Source: Bacteroides sp. (lineage in GTDB: Bacteria > Bacteroidota > Bacteroidia > Bacteroidales > Bacteroidaceae). From it: 35,176 bases of DNA. Of this stretch, positions 1-9,160 are shown one piece after another. Position 1 is the first letter of the stretch. Each line of letters begins with the position of its first letter. The stretch is taken from assembly GCA_020861095.1 (NCBI GenBank), contig JAJBTC010000146.1:1-35176 (forward strand), given 5' to 3'. The notes below the pieces were generated by a model that searched no databases, was not told the DNA's origin, and saw only the letters and a list, made by a program, of their open reading frames with translations. A program made the translations under genes and the position numbers.

Positions 1-5
1 CTCTC

Positions 6-908
6 ATGAAAGGAATTGTATTAGCCGGAGGATCAGGAACACGTTTATATCCCATAACAAAAGGAGTGAGCAAACAGTTATTACCTGTGTTTGATAAACC
101 CATGATCTATTATCCAATCTCTGTATTGATGTTAGCAGGTATCCGGGAAATCCTGATTATTTCTACTCCTTATGATCTACCTGCTTTTCAACGTTTGTTA
201 GGTGATGGTTCTGACTTTGGAGTTCGCTTTGAATATGCCGAACAGCCTTCGCCCGACGGGTTGGCACAGGCTTTTCTGATCGGAGAGGAGTTTATCGGAA
301 AGGATCCGGTGTGTCTGGTCCTGGGAGATAATATCTTCTATGGGCAGAGTTTCACATGGATGTTGAAGGAGGCTGTACGAAGTGCCACTCAGGAGAATAA
401 GGCTACTATTTTCAGGTATTGGGTTTCCGATCCGGAAAGGTACGGAGTGGTGGAATTTGATGCAAACGGGAAGGCCATTCACATAGAGGAAAAACCCCTT
501 CGTCCCAGATCCAACTATGCGGTGGTGGGGCTGTATTTCTATCCGAACAGTGTGGTAGACGTGGCTAAGAATGTGAAGCCTTCGGCACGGGGCGAATTAG
601 AGATCACCTCTGTTAACCAGATTTTTCTCGAAAAAGGAGAATTACAGGTACAAGTGTTGGGCCGTGGATTTGCCTGGTTAGATACCGGAACACATGACTC
701 CCTGAGCGAAGCCTCTACATTTATTGAAGTCATTGAAAAACGTCAGGGGCTGAAGGTTGCCTGTCTGGAAGCCATTGCCTATCAACAAGGATGGATCACC
801 CCGGAAAAGTTAGGAGAGATATGCCATGCTTTGTCGAACAATCCGTATGGACATTATCTGGAGAAAATCATGCAGGAACAGAAAGATACGATAAGACCAT
901 GCAAGTGA
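6..908 (+). CDS. rmlA: Glucose-1-phosphate thymidylyltransferase RmlA
   Basis: Makes dTDP-glucose from glucose-1-phosphate and dTTP, the first step toward dTDP-L-rhamnose and other dTDP-deoxysugars, in the cytoplasm. The 300-aa product starts with the nucleotidyltransferase signature [11 protein letters not shown] (residues 6-16) and keeps [15 protein letters not shown], the [10 protein letters not shown] metal/nucleotide motif near residue 104, and [19 protein letters not shown]; length is normal for the family (about 290-300). The ATG lies only five bases from the window edge, so the ribosome site and upstream genes cannot be judged. rmlB, rmlC and rmlD are not in the window; they could lie upstream or elsewhere. 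It leads a same-strand run of polysaccharide genes and probably belongs to that operon. The family call is certain; which final dTDP-sugar is made is unknown. Confidence 0.96.
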   Translation: MKGIVLAGGSGTRLYPITKGVSKQLLPVFDKPMIYYPISVLMLAGIREILIISTPYDLPAFQRLLGDGSDFGVRFEYAEQPSPDGLAQAFLIGEEFIGKDPVCLVLGDNIFYGQSFTWMLKEAVRSATQENKATIFRYWVSDPERYGVVEFDANGKAIHIEEKPLRPRSNYAVVGLYFYPNSVVDVAKNVKPSARGELEITSVNQIFLEKGELQVQVLGRGFAWLDTGTHDSLSEASTFIEVIEKRQGLKVACLEAIAYQQGWITPEKLGEICHALSNNPYGHYLEKIMQEQKDTIRPCK

Positions 909-951
909 CCTGGCCGCATTTATCTTCCTGTATGAAGAATAAGTGGAGCAC

Positions 952-2391
952 ATGACAGAATCTCTGAAGAGGAAAACGTACAAAGGGGCTTCCTGGAGTT
1001 TTATAGATAATATGGTGCTTCTGGGAGCCAACTTTGTGACGGGTATTGTCCTGGCGCGTTTGTTGACTCCGGCAGAGTTTGGTATCGTTGGGCTCATCAC
1101 GGTATTTCTGGCCGTATCCACCAGTCTGGTAGATAGTGGATTCAGTCAGGCCCTGATCAATAAACAAGACCTTACGGATGTAGATTGCGATACGGTATTC
1201 GTATTCAATCTGTTGGTCTCTGCTTCATTAGCCATTCTGTTGATCGCGGTATCGCCGTGGCTGGCCTGTTATTACGGGCAGCCGCTCCTGGATCCGGTGA
1301 TGAAAGTAATGAGTTCCATTCTGGTGATCAACGGGCTTTCCTTAGTCCACCGTACCCTGTTAATCAAGAAGATCGATTTCAGGAAACAGGCCATTGTCTC
1401 CTTTGTCTCTTCCGTAACAGGCGGCATCCTTGGTATTGTAATGGCCTACAGAGGATATGGAGTGTGGAGCCTGGTAGCACTGAATATTTCCAGGCAATTG
1501 CTGGTCACCTGTCTGATGTACATCTTAGTAAAATGGAAACCTCACCTGCGCTTTTCCCTACAGAGTTTCAAAGGGTTGTTCCGCTACGGATTTAATCTGC
1601 TGTTGTCCGGTCTGATCTTCACCTTATCTAAGAACATCTATTACCATGTCATTGGGAAATATTATTCGGCAGCCAGTCTCGGGCAATATACAAGAGCCGA
1701 ACAATTCAATAACATCGGTACCACCAATCTTACCAGCATTGTGCAACGAGTCTCTTTTCCGGTATTGAGCGCGGTGACAGACACCCATCAGATGGAGATC
1801 ATCTACCGCAAGGTCATTCTGAGTACCTGTCTGCTTGCCTTCCCTTTTATTCTGGGAGTGGCAGCCATCGCCTCTCCCCTGGTCTTGTTACTGATCGGAG
1901 AGCAGTGGCGGGATGCGGCCTGGATGCTGCGTCTGTTGAGCCTGGCAGGTTTGTTTCATCCGTTGATCAATCTGAATCTGAGTCTGGTGAAGGTAAAAAG
2001 CCGTACCGATCTTTACCTGCGGCTGGAGTTTCTGAGAAACGTGGTATTCCTGATCCCTTCTGTGGTAGCCGGGTTGCTGTTTGGCATCCGGGTCATGCTC
2101 ATCGTAAATATAGGGATGGCCGCGTTCGCTTATCTGATGAATGCTTCGTGCTCCGGTAAACTGAGCCAGTATACATTAAGAAGGCAGTTGAGAGATCTGG
2201 CACCTGTACTTCTGGTTTCTGCCGGAATTTCGGGAGTGATCTATACATATACTTTTTTTGTGGGTTCCCTGCTCTTGTGTCTCTTTCTGCAGGTAATAAC
2301 CGCTGTCGGATTGTATATCCTCATCTATGAACTCCTGAGATTCCCTGTCTATCTCGAAATCAAGAATGAAATAATGAAGATGATAAAATGA
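952..2391 (+). CDS. MOP-superfamily polysaccharide flippase (Wzx-like)
   Basis: Predicted inner-membrane flippase that moves undecaprenyl-pyrophosphate-linked repeat units to the periplasmic face. The product (479 aa from the ATG) is hydrophobic throughout with roughly 12-14 membrane segments. It opens with the family's typical KTYKGASWSFIDNMVLLGANFVTGIVLARLL-like region, where helix 1 is followed by LTPAEFGIVGL, as in WzxC/PST-type flippases. An in-frame GTG nine bases upstream (943) is also possible; I prefer the ATG because the protein then begins just before the conserved amphipathic start. The gene follows rmlA after a short gap and overlaps the next gene by four bases (ATGA), which indicates translational coupling. 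Family confident; the transported substrate cannot be read from sequence. Confidence 0.9.
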   Translation: MTESLKRKTYKGASWSFIDNMVLLGANFVTGIVLARLLTPAEFGIVGLITVFLAVSTSLVDSGFSQALINKQDLTDVDCDTVFVFNLLVSASLAILLIAVSPWLACYYGQPLLDPVMKVMSSILVINGLSLVHRTLLIKKIDFRKQAIVSFVSSVTGGILGIVMAYRGYGVWSLVALNISRQLLVTCLMYILVKWKPHLRFSLQSFKGLFRYGFNLLLSGLIFTLSKNIYYHVIGKYYSAASLGQYTRAEQFNNIGTTNLTSIVQRVSFPVLSAVTDTHQMEIIYRKVILSTCLLAFPFILGVAAIASPLVLLLIGEQWRDAAWMLRLLSLAGLFHPLINLNLSLVKVKSRTDLYLRLEFLRNVVFLIPSVVAGLLFGIRVMLIVNIGMAAFAYLMNASCSGKLSQYTLRRQLRDLAPVLLVSAGISGVIYTYTFFVGSLLLCLFLQVITAVGLYILIYELLRFPVYLEIKNEIMKMIK

Positions 2392-3518
2392 GAATGTTGT
2401 TTTTGGTCTTTCAGGATCTGAAAGAGTCCCATGGAATAAGTAAGAAAATAATATACCAGTACGAAGCGTTCCGGAATTGGGGAATGGATATTGATCTGTG
2501 TTCCCTGAATCCGGATGAGACGGGCAGGAGGAATTATGTGGTCAGGGATCGTATACTGGGTAGCATCGGGCGCGGACCCTTGTCGCGGCTGCGCTTCTTC
2601 GCAGACTACCGTGGCATCTATAATTTCATCCGGGAGCAGGAGATAAAAGTTATCTATATACGCTATACTCATTTCGCGAATCCGTTCTTTCTTTCTTTTC
2701 TGAAAAAGCTGAAAAAACGTGGGGTACGGATCTTTGTAGAAATCCCTACCTACCCGTATGACGGGGAGCTGAAGACATCCACGTTCCTGAGCCGGATGAA
2801 GAAACGTGTAGAATACATTTCCCGCAATCAGTTTTACCGGTATGTAGACCGGATCGTTACATTTTCCGATGACAAGATCATATTTGGTACACCTACCGTG
2901 AAGATATCCAACGGGGTCGATTTCAGTAAAATACCCATCAAACGCTCTTTCGAAGAGAAAGGCACATTCAATTTGCTGGGAGTAGCGAGTATGGCTGCCT
3001 GGCATGGCTTTGACAGGGTCATCGATGGTCTGCATGCCTATTATAGCAAGGGCGGAAAAGAATCTGTACATTTTTATATTGTCGGTGGCGGGAAACAGGA
3101 GATCATAGATATGTATAAAAGAAAGATTGCCGCATACGATCTGTCGGAATATGTACACCTGATGGGACCTGCCTCGGGAAATACGTTGGATGAATACTTC
3201 GATAAAGCCCATCTGGCTATCGGAGCCATCGGAGGCCATCGGAAAAACCTGTTTCAGGCTAAATCTCTGAAAAATGTAGAATATGCGGCGCGGGGTATAC
3301 CTTTTGTCTATTCCATGAAGAACGAAGATTTTGACCAGCAACCCTACATAAAAAAAGTCTCCATGGACGATTCCGCGGTATCCATAGAAGAACTGATGGC
3401 TTTTTATCGTTCTGCCACCTGGTCTTCGGCAGAGATCAGAAAGAGTGTAGAGCCCAGACTTTCCTGGTACCACCAGATGGGAATTGTACTGAAAGAGTTG
3501 CCCGGAGTTGTAGAATAG
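2388..3518 (+). CDS. Glycosyltransferase, GT4-like (GT-B fold)
   Basis: Probable cytoplasmic transferase adding one sugar of the repeat unit. The 376-aa product has an N-terminal half that reads as a GT-B acceptor domain (MLFLVFQDLKESHGISKKI, then VIYIRYTHFANPFFLSFLKK around residues 85-105). The C-terminal half carries GT4-like donor-domain pieces: the NGVDF segment near residue 178, LLGVASMAAWHGFDRVIDG, and the FYIVGGG strand-loop near residue 230. The usual GT4 EX7E motif is not clear; a degenerate AKSLKNVEYAARGIPFVYS stretch occupies its place, so the member is divergent. Start codon overlaps the flippase stop; the polymerase gene starts five bases after its stop. Donor and acceptor are unknown. 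Confidence 0.82.
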   Translation: MRMLFLVFQDLKESHGISKKIIYQYEAFRNWGMDIDLCSLNPDETGRRNYVVRDRILGSIGRGPLSRLRFFADYRGIYNFIREQEIKVIYIRYTHFANPFFLSFLKKLKKRGVRIFVEIPTYPYDGELKTSTFLSRMKKRVEYISRNQFYRYVDRIVTFSDDKIIFGTPTVKISNGVDFSKIPIKRSFEEKGTFNLLGVASMAAWHGFDRVIDGLHAYYSKGGKESVHFYIVGGGKQEIIDMYKRKIAAYDLSEYVHLMGPASGNTLDEYFDKAHLAIGAIGGHRKNLFQAKSLKNVEYAARGIPFVYSMKNEDFDQQPYIKKVSMDDSAVSIEELMAFYRSATWSSAEIRKSVEPRLSWYHQMGIVLKELPGVVE

Positions 3519-3523
3519 TTATT

Positions 3524-4600
3524 ATGAGTATTTCCATGGCGATCATGCTTTGTATGATCTCTTGCCTGCTGATCTTCTCGAAAAAAAAGATCCTTGCTTT
3601 CGGATTGCTGGGGATGTATTGCCTGTTCATTATGAACAGGTCGATGAGTGTACCCGATACGGTACCGTACGCGGAGTTTTTTACAAAATTGCAGAGCGGC
3701 AACTTCATCAGTCTGGATTACTATTATTTCGAACCGGGTTTCCAGGCCTATACGCACCTGATGAAACTAATCTTCAGGGAGCAGCTGAATTTTTATTTCG
3801 CAGCCATTGTCTTGACAAATGTAGGGCTGATCATGTGGACTGCCGGAAGATATACCGGACAGCGTCCGGACACATTTAATTTTATCCTGCTTCTGACCCT
3901 CTATTTTGCTTTTTTCGGCTACTACTACAATGCCATTGTCCTGCGGGCGGGTATAGCCATTTCTTTGCTGCTTGCAGCTGCGGCAGTCTTGTACAAAAGG
4001 AAGTTGACCACGAAGCAACTCCTGCTGGGGATAGGGCTCTGTCTGCTCGCGTGGACTTTCCATATATCCTCCGTGGTTGGTGTGGTGGCCTTATGGATCA
4101 TGCGTTACAGTAAGAAGCTGACGACTTCCTCTTACCTGCTGGTGTGGCTCATCATTTTCACTCTTTTCTTTACCGGGTTCAGCAGCTGGATGCTGACTTC
4201 CGTGTCGGAATACCTGATTGCCAACGTTCATCTGCTGGAGGATACCACCTTTCAGAAATTGCTGTACTATGCCGAGGAACTACTGGACATAAAATATGTT
4301 TTGCCTTACCGGGTCGTATTCCAGGTGTTCGCAGGTCTTTTTCTGATATTTCCGCCCGTCAGGATGTCGCTGTTGTACTACAAATGGCTCAATGTCTATT
4401 TTTTCGGTCTGTTTGTGACAGCATTGTTCTGCGCTGTCGAACAGTTGGCCCGCATCACGGATTTCTTTTTAGTCTATTCGGTATTTCTTTTCTGGGCCTA
4501 TTTCAGGGAAGTGGTCAGGTACCGTGTTCCTTATTTTGTTTTGTTTGTGGGTGTAGCCTTCTCTCAATTGATTTTTGTCTTCAGAATTATAAATAAATGA
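3524..4600 (+). CDS. EpsG-family polysaccharide polymerase (Wzy-type)
   Basis: Likely integral membrane polymerase that joins flipped repeat units in the periplasm. The 358-aa product is almost wholly hydrophobic with about 9-11 membrane segments. It shows EpsG-family marks: an early RSMSVPDTVPYAEFF loop (family D-x-xxY region), the YNAIVLRAGIAISLLL segment containing the conserved Arg, and the WTFHISSVVGV segment with the conserved His in the next helix. It sits beside a flippase and between transferases, the usual place for Wzy. The start is five bases after the preceding stop, and its stop overlaps the next start (ATGA). EpsG membership is strong; the linkage formed is not predictable. Confidence 0.85.
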   Translation: MSISMAIMLCMISCLLIFSKKKILAFGLLGMYCLFIMNRSMSVPDTVPYAEFFTKLQSGNFISLDYYYFEPGFQAYTHLMKLIFREQLNFYFAAIVLTNVGLIMWTAGRYTGQRPDTFNFILLLTLYFAFFGYYYNAIVLRAGIAISLLLAAAAVLYKRKLTTKQLLLGIGLCLLAWTFHISSVVGVVALWIMRYSKKLTTSSYLLVWLIIFTLFFTGFSSWMLTSVSEYLIANVHLLEDTTFQKLLYYAEELLDIKYVLPYRVVFQVFAGLFLIFPPVRMSLLYYKWLNVYFFGLFVTALFCAVEQLARITDFFLVYSVFLFWAYFREVVRYRVPYFVLFVGVAFSQLIFVFRIINK

Positions 4601-5451
4601 AAAGAATCACAGTGGTTATTGTCACTTACAATTCCCAGAAAGACATCTATGATTGCCTGGCGGCTTTGTATCGGTACAACGATATCGGAGACCAGCTGGA
4701 GGTAATTGTGGTGGACAATCATAGCGAAGGGGCAGAAGCCATGTTCGGAAGGATAGCCCGGGAGTATCCCGGGGTTTTGCTGATCAGCAACCCGGAGAAT
4801 CTGGGATATGGTCATGGAAATAACATCGGTATCCGAAGTGCCCAGGCACCTTACATCGTCATCATGAATCCGGATGTGCGGCTGATCCACCCGGTATTCA
4901 AGACCTTATGGGCAGAGTTTGAACACAAACAAGCAGACCTGATCGGTATGAAGCAATGTGAGCGTACAGACAAGCCGGGACAATCGTTCCTGATGCTGTA
5001 TCCCTCTTGTTTCAATCTGTTCCTGCACAAGTTCTGTACCAGATCCGATCTGTTCCTGAAACGGAAATTCTGTTTCAGCGGCGCTTGTTTCGCTTTCAGG
5101 AAAGAGAGCCTGGAGGCATTCGGCCTGTTCGACGAGAAGATATTCCTGTACGGGGAAGAAAGATATATCCATCTGCAATTGCTGAAGCTGGGCCGATCCC
5201 GTATCTATTACCATCCTGAGTTGAGATACATACATCCCGTACACGAGCGCGCTTTTTCGGAGAGAGAAGTCAGACAGGGACTGAGGTCGTACCAGTATAC
5301 CCTTCGTAAAATGGGATTGAACTACGACAAACGTCTGAGAAAATTCAAAAATATGTATAGGTTGCTGTATCTCCGTTCTCTGCTCGCGGGGCACAGCAAC
5401 GAGGCGGATCATTACAGAACAGTTGTAAAAATAATCAATGAAAACAGATAA
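4597..5451 (+). CDS. Family 2 glycosyltransferase
   Basis: Cytoplasmic or membrane-associated inverting transferase of the repeat unit. The 284-aa product begins with the GT2 nucleotide-binding strand ITVVIVTYNSQKDIYDCL, then LEVIVVDNHSEG and the ENLGYGHGNNIGIRSA segment. A metal-site-like NPDVR (IVIMNPDVRLIHP, about residue 90) stands where DxD occurs, as in the rhamnosyltransferase-like (WbbL/RfbF-type) GT2 branch. The catalytic-domain signature FSGACFAFRKESLEAFGLFDEKIFLYGEE follows. That branch often uses dTDP-rhamnose, which would fit rmlA in the same operon, but this is inference. It overlaps both neighbours' reading frames slightly. Confidence 0.88.
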   Translation: MKRITVVIVTYNSQKDIYDCLAALYRYNDIGDQLEVIVVDNHSEGAEAMFGRIAREYPGVLLISNPENLGYGHGNNIGIRSAQAPYIVIMNPDVRLIHPVFKTLWAEFEHKQADLIGMKQCERTDKPGQSFLMLYPSCFNLFLHKFCTRSDLFLKRKFCFSGACFAFRKESLEAFGLFDEKIFLYGEERYIHLQLLKLGRSRIYYHPELRYIHPVHERAFSEREVRQGLRSYQYTLRKMGLNYDKRLRKFKNMYRLLYLRSLLAGHSNEADHYRTVVKIINENR

Positions 5452-5452
5452 T

Positions 5453-6730
5453 ATGGAACACATTAAGATCGCGGTAATTGGCCTGGGATATGTCGGATTG
5501 CCTCTGGCCAGGCTTTTTTCAACGAAATTCCCGACAGTCGGGTTTGATCTGAACCACGAGCGGGTAGAGCAATTGATGAAGGGGACAGATGTCACCCACG
5601 AAGTCGATGACACGTTGCTGCAACAAGCCCTTGAGAATGGTTTCCTGTGTACTACGGAACTGGAAGACCTGGCAGATTGTAATTTCTATGTAATAGCCGT
5701 ACCTACACCAGTGGATATAAATAACCGACCCGTACTCACCCCTCTGATCAAAGCCAGCGAAACGGTAGCCCGGGTGATCCGGAAAGGAGATGTAGTGGTG
5801 TATGAATCTACAGTATATCCGGGAGTGACGGAAGAAGAATGTCTGCCCGTCATTGAGGCACATTCCGGGTTGAAATACAACGTCGATTTTTTCGCGGGTT
5901 ACAGTCCGGAGCGTATCAATCCGGGGGATAAAGAGCATACCGTGGAAAAGATTGTCAAAGTAACCTCCGGATCCACCGAAGAGATCGCCGATCTGGTAGA
6001 CGGAGTATACAATGCCGTGTTGGAAAATGGTATACACAAAGCATCCTGTATACGCGTAGCGGAGGCTTCCAAGATCATAGAGAATGCGCAGCGTGATGTG
6101 AACATCGCGTTTATGAATGAGCTGGCAAAGATATTCAATGCGATGGACATCGACACACAGGAGGTCATCGATGCCGCTTCTACCAAGTGGAACTTCATCC
6201 GTTTGAGGCCCGGATTGGTGGGAGGGCACTGCATCAGTGTAGATCCCTATTACCTGATCCAGAAAGCCCAGGTCTACGGTGTATTGCCCCGCCTGATGTC
6301 GGATGCCCGCAGGCTCAATGACGGGATGGGAGAATATGTCGGTGAACAGGTCGTCAAGCTGCTCAATAAGAAAGGGATCCTGGTCAAAGACGCGAAGATC
6401 CTGATCCTGGGAGTCACATTCAAAGAAAATTGTCCGGATATCCGCAATACAAAGGTGGTGGATATCTATAGTACTTTCAAAGAATATACCTCTTTCATCA
6501 AAGTGGTAGATCCGCACGCCCGGGTTGCGGAGGTATGGGAAGAGTATCATGTAGTGACACATCCGGAGCTGACGGAGGCAGACAAAGGGGCTTTTGATGC
6601 CGTGGTGTTGTGTGTGGCCCATGATGCGTTTAAGGAGTTAACATTAAGAGATCTGCTCAGAACCGAACAGGGCGTGGTCTATGATGTCAAAGGAGTACTG
6701 GATAAAACGATGGTCGACGGTCGGTTGTGA
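5453..6730 (+). CDS. UDP-N-acetylhexosamine 6-dehydrogenase (TviB/WbpO/WbpA type)
   Basis: NAD-dependent four-electron oxidation of a UDP-HexNAc (GlcNAc or GalNAc) to the uronic acid, supplying an acidic sugar for the polysaccharide. The 425-aa product has the Rossmann motif IGLGYVGLPLA at the start, PTPV, YESTVYPGVTEEE, the substrate-site segment AEASKIIENAQRDVNIAFMNELA (Lys and Asn of the family), and the catalytic cysteine in GGHCISVDPYYL (Cys260 from this start). The ENAQRDVNIA version is typical of the TviB/WbpA/WbpO clade rather than UDP-glucose dehydrogenase. An ATG at 5438 overlapping the GT2 gene would add five residues; I prefer 5453, which places the Rossmann fold right at the N-terminus. 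Which epimer is used is not decidable here. Confidence 0.92.
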   Translation: MEHIKIAVIGLGYVGLPLARLFSTKFPTVGFDLNHERVEQLMKGTDVTHEVDDTLLQQALENGFLCTTELEDLADCNFYVIAVPTPVDINNRPVLTPLIKASETVARVIRKGDVVVYESTVYPGVTEEECLPVIEAHSGLKYNVDFFAGYSPERINPGDKEHTVEKIVKVTSGSTEEIADLVDGVYNAVLENGIHKASCIRVAEASKIIENAQRDVNIAFMNELAKIFNAMDIDTQEVIDAASTKWNFIRLRPGLVGGHCISVDPYYLIQKAQVYGVLPRLMSDARRLNDGMGEYVGEQVVKLLNKKGILVKDAKILILGVTFKENCPDIRNTKVVDIYSTFKEYTSFIKVVDPHARVAEVWEEYHVVTHPELTEADKGAFDAVVLCVAHDAFKELTLRDLLRTEQGVVYDVKGVLDKTMVDGRL

Positions 6731-6787
6731 TCCGGAAGGGCCAGACTGTTTTTTCTGATATACGGATCTGTATACATATTGTCGGGA

Positions 6788-7912
6788 ATGGAAGATAAGA
6801 CTTGTTGCATATTTAACATTGCGGTTCATTACAGAGCACCCATCTATACACTGATGGACCGGAAGCTGAACTGTGACTTTTATTTGGGGGATCACGTAAA
6901 TACGAAACTCAAAAAGATGGATTATGCTTCCCTGAAAGGGTTCCGGAAGGAACTTCCCAATATCTATTTTTCTCAGAATGTGTACTGGCAGAAGGGTGTG
7001 GTTCCTCTTCTGTTCAAAAAGCAATATTCCGCGTATATATTGACGGGCGATCTTCACAGCCTCTCGAACTGGGTTTTTATGGTATTAGGCTTTTTCAGCC
7101 GGAAAAAGATCGGCCTGTGGACCCACGGTTGGTACGGGAAAGAAGGAAGAATAAAGAAATTTTTCAAAAAGATCTATTTCGGATTGGCAGATATGACCTT
7201 CCTGTATGGCGATTATGCCCGGAACGGAATGATAGCAAACGGTTTCGACGGAAGGAAGTTGTATTGCGTATATAACTCCTTAGACTATGACCGGCAAAAG
7301 GAGATCAGAAAAGGTCTTTCCTATTCTTCGTTGTATAAAGAACATTTCGGAAATGAGTTTCCTGTGATTATATACGTCGGTCGTATTCAGGAAAATAAGA
7401 GATTGGATATTCTTTTTACAGCCCTGGCTGAGTTGAAACAGAAAGGCAGGAACTACAACGTGATGCTGGTAGGAGAAGATGTGGAGAAAACGGGACTTGC
7501 CGGCTCCATAGATGCGGATATGCGGAAAAATGTGTGGTTCTACGGTCCTTGTTACGATGAAAAGATACTGGCCGATCTGATCTATAATGCAGACCTCTGT
7601 GTTTCTCCGGGTAATGTGGGGCTTACGGCTATCCATACTTTCACCTATGGCTGTCCCGTAATTACACAAGACAATTATTGCAACCAGAGGCCGGAGTTTG
7701 AAGTGATCACTCCCGGCGTCACTGGTGACTTCTTCCGGGAAAATGATGCACACGACCTGGCGGATAAGATACTGAAATGGACAGAAACCATGCAGGGAAA
7801 CAGAGAAACGATCCGGCAACAATGTTTCCGGCAGATCGAAAGCAAATACAATCCTCATTATCAGATAGAGGTCATCCAAAAGGCACTTTCCGGTCAGCCG
7901 GAAGTGTCATAA
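6788..7912 (+). CDS. Glycosyltransferase family 4
   Basis: Probable repeat-unit transferase. The 374-aa product has an N-terminal acceptor-side domain beginning CCIFNIAVHYRAPIYTLM and a C-terminal Glycos_transf_1 domain: VIIYVGRIQENKRLDILFTAL near residue 195, VMLVGED, and the donor-site region DLCVSPGNVGLTAIHTFTYGCPVIT. In that region the usual EX7E pattern is replaced by a GNVGLTAIHTF version known from some GT4 subgroups. A TTG nine bases upstream (6779) could extend it by three residues; the ATG is more likely. It follows the dehydrogenase after 57 bases and is followed nine bases later by the stretch leading into the next GT4. Sugar specificity unknown. Confidence 0.85.
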   Translation: MEDKTCCIFNIAVHYRAPIYTLMDRKLNCDFYLGDHVNTKLKKMDYASLKGFRKELPNIYFSQNVYWQKGVVPLLFKKQYSAYILTGDLHSLSNWVFMVLGFFSRKKIGLWTHGWYGKEGRIKKFFKKIYFGLADMTFLYGDYARNGMIANGFDGRKLYCVYNSLDYDRQKEIRKGLSYSSLYKEHFGNEFPVIIYVGRIQENKRLDILFTALAELKQKGRNYNVMLVGEDVEKTGLAGSIDADMRKNVWFYGPCYDEKILADLIYNADLCVSPGNVGLTAIHTFTYGCPVITQDNYCNQRPEFEVITPGVTGDFFRENDAHDLADKILKWTETMQGNRETIRQQCFRQIESKYNPHYQIEVIQKALSGQPEVS

Positions 7913-7945
7913 GGCGGTCGGATGATCCGTACGAAGGGTTTGCAG

Positions 7946-9160
7946 ATGAGCAGAAAGATACTTCAGATCAATGTAACTGCCAATACCGGTTCCACCGGAC
8001 AGATTGCGGAAGAGATCGGACAGTTGGTACTGGCTGCCGGATGGCAAAGCTACATTGCTTACGGGCGGGCTGCCCGATCCAGCCGTTCGGATCTGGTGAA
8101 GATCGGTAGTTCGGCAGATAACCTGTGGCACGGTCTGCAATCCCGGTTGCTGGATCGTCAGGGATTGGGTTCCCGGTCGGCTACGGACAAACTGATCCGG
8201 ACGATCGAGCACATCAGCCCGGATCTGATCCATCTGCACAACATTCACGGATATTATCTGAACTACAAGATCCTTTTCCACTACTTGTCCCGTAAAGATA
8301 TACCGGTGGTCTGGACATTTCACGATTGCTGGCCGTTTACCGGACATTGCTGTTACTATACCAGCGGAGACTGCGACAAATGGAAAGAAGGATGTCATCA
8401 CTGTCCGTTGAAGACCTCTTACCCTGCCAGCCTGTTCGCAGACAGGTCGGAAAAGAACTACAGAGACAAGAAAATGTCTTTTACTTCCCTGAAAGACCTC
8501 ACTATCGTGTGTGTGTCGAAGTGGCTCACTGCGCAGGTAAAGCAGTCTTTTTTCAGCCGCTATCCCATTCGTACGTTGTACAATGGGCTGGATACGCGCG
8601 TGTTTGCTCCCCAACCGGGAATAAAGGAAACTTCCCATTGCGGAAAACAATTTATGATCCTGGGAGTTGCCCATATCTGGGATGCGCGCAAAGGGCTGCG
8701 GGATTTTCTGCATCTTTCGGAATATCTCCTGCCGGATGAAACCATCTGGCTGGTGGGTTTGTCTGCCTCTCAGATGCGCGGTCTGCCGGAAAATATCCGG
8801 GGCATGGGGCGCACGGAAAACAGAGCTCAGCTGGCCCGGCTCTATGCGCTGGCAGATGTCTATATAAACTTCTCGGATCAGGAAACGTTTGGACTGACGA
8901 TCGCCGAAAGCCTGGCTTGCGGCACTCCGGCAATTGTATACGATGCTACCGCATGTCCGGAAATCGTATCTCCGCAAACAGGATTTGTGATCCCGCTGCA
9001 TGATGTAGCAGGTGCGGTGGAGGCTATGCGTACAGTAAAAGCCAAAGGAAAAGCAGCCTATACCCGGGCCTGCAGACAGCGGGCAACAGAACTGTTCGAC
9101 AAAGATCACAGATATGGAGACTATATAAAACTATACAGGAAACTGTTGGACGGTCGGTAA
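7946..9160 (+). CDS. Glycosyltransferase family 4
   Basis: Probable repeat-unit transferase of the colanic-acid-like GT4 branch. The 404-aa product begins ILQINVTANTGSTGQIAEEIG, followed by HLHNIHGYYLNYKILF and VVWTFHDCWPFTGHC, a His/Cys-rich acceptor-domain segment with GCHHCP typical of this branch. The donor domain shows ILGVAHIWDARKGLRDFL and the retained EX7E motif EtfGLTIAE (region SDQETFGLTIAESLACGTP). The ATG at 7922 is also in frame and would add MIRTKGLQ; I chose 7946 because homologues usually begin with M-x-x-x-LQIN. This is the last gene before the first repeat element; the downstream gene lies 481 bases away. Confidence 0.88.
   Translation: MSRKILQINVTANTGSTGQIAEEIGQLVLAAGWQSYIAYGRAARSSRSDLVKIGSSADNLWHGLQSRLLDRQGLGSRSATDKLIRTIEHISPDLIHLHNIHGYYLNYKILFHYLSRKDIPVVWTFHDCWPFTGHCCYYTSGDCDKWKEGCHHCPLKTSYPASLFADRSEKNYRDKKMSFTSLKDLTIVCVSKWLTAQVKQSFFSRYPIRTLYNGLDTRVFAPQPGIKETSHCGKQFMILGVAHIWDARKGLRDFLHLSEYLLPDETIWLVGLSASQMRGLPENIRGMGRTENRAQLARLYALADVYINFSDQETFGLTIAESLACGTPAIVYDATACPEIVSPQTGFVIPLHDVAGAVEAMRTVKAKGKAAYTRACRQRATELFDKDHRYGDYIKLYRKLLDGR

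Noticed and set aside
2349..3473. Long minus-strand ORF opposite the GT4 gene
   Set aside because: Antisense shadow of a clear transferase gene; no recognisable protein features.
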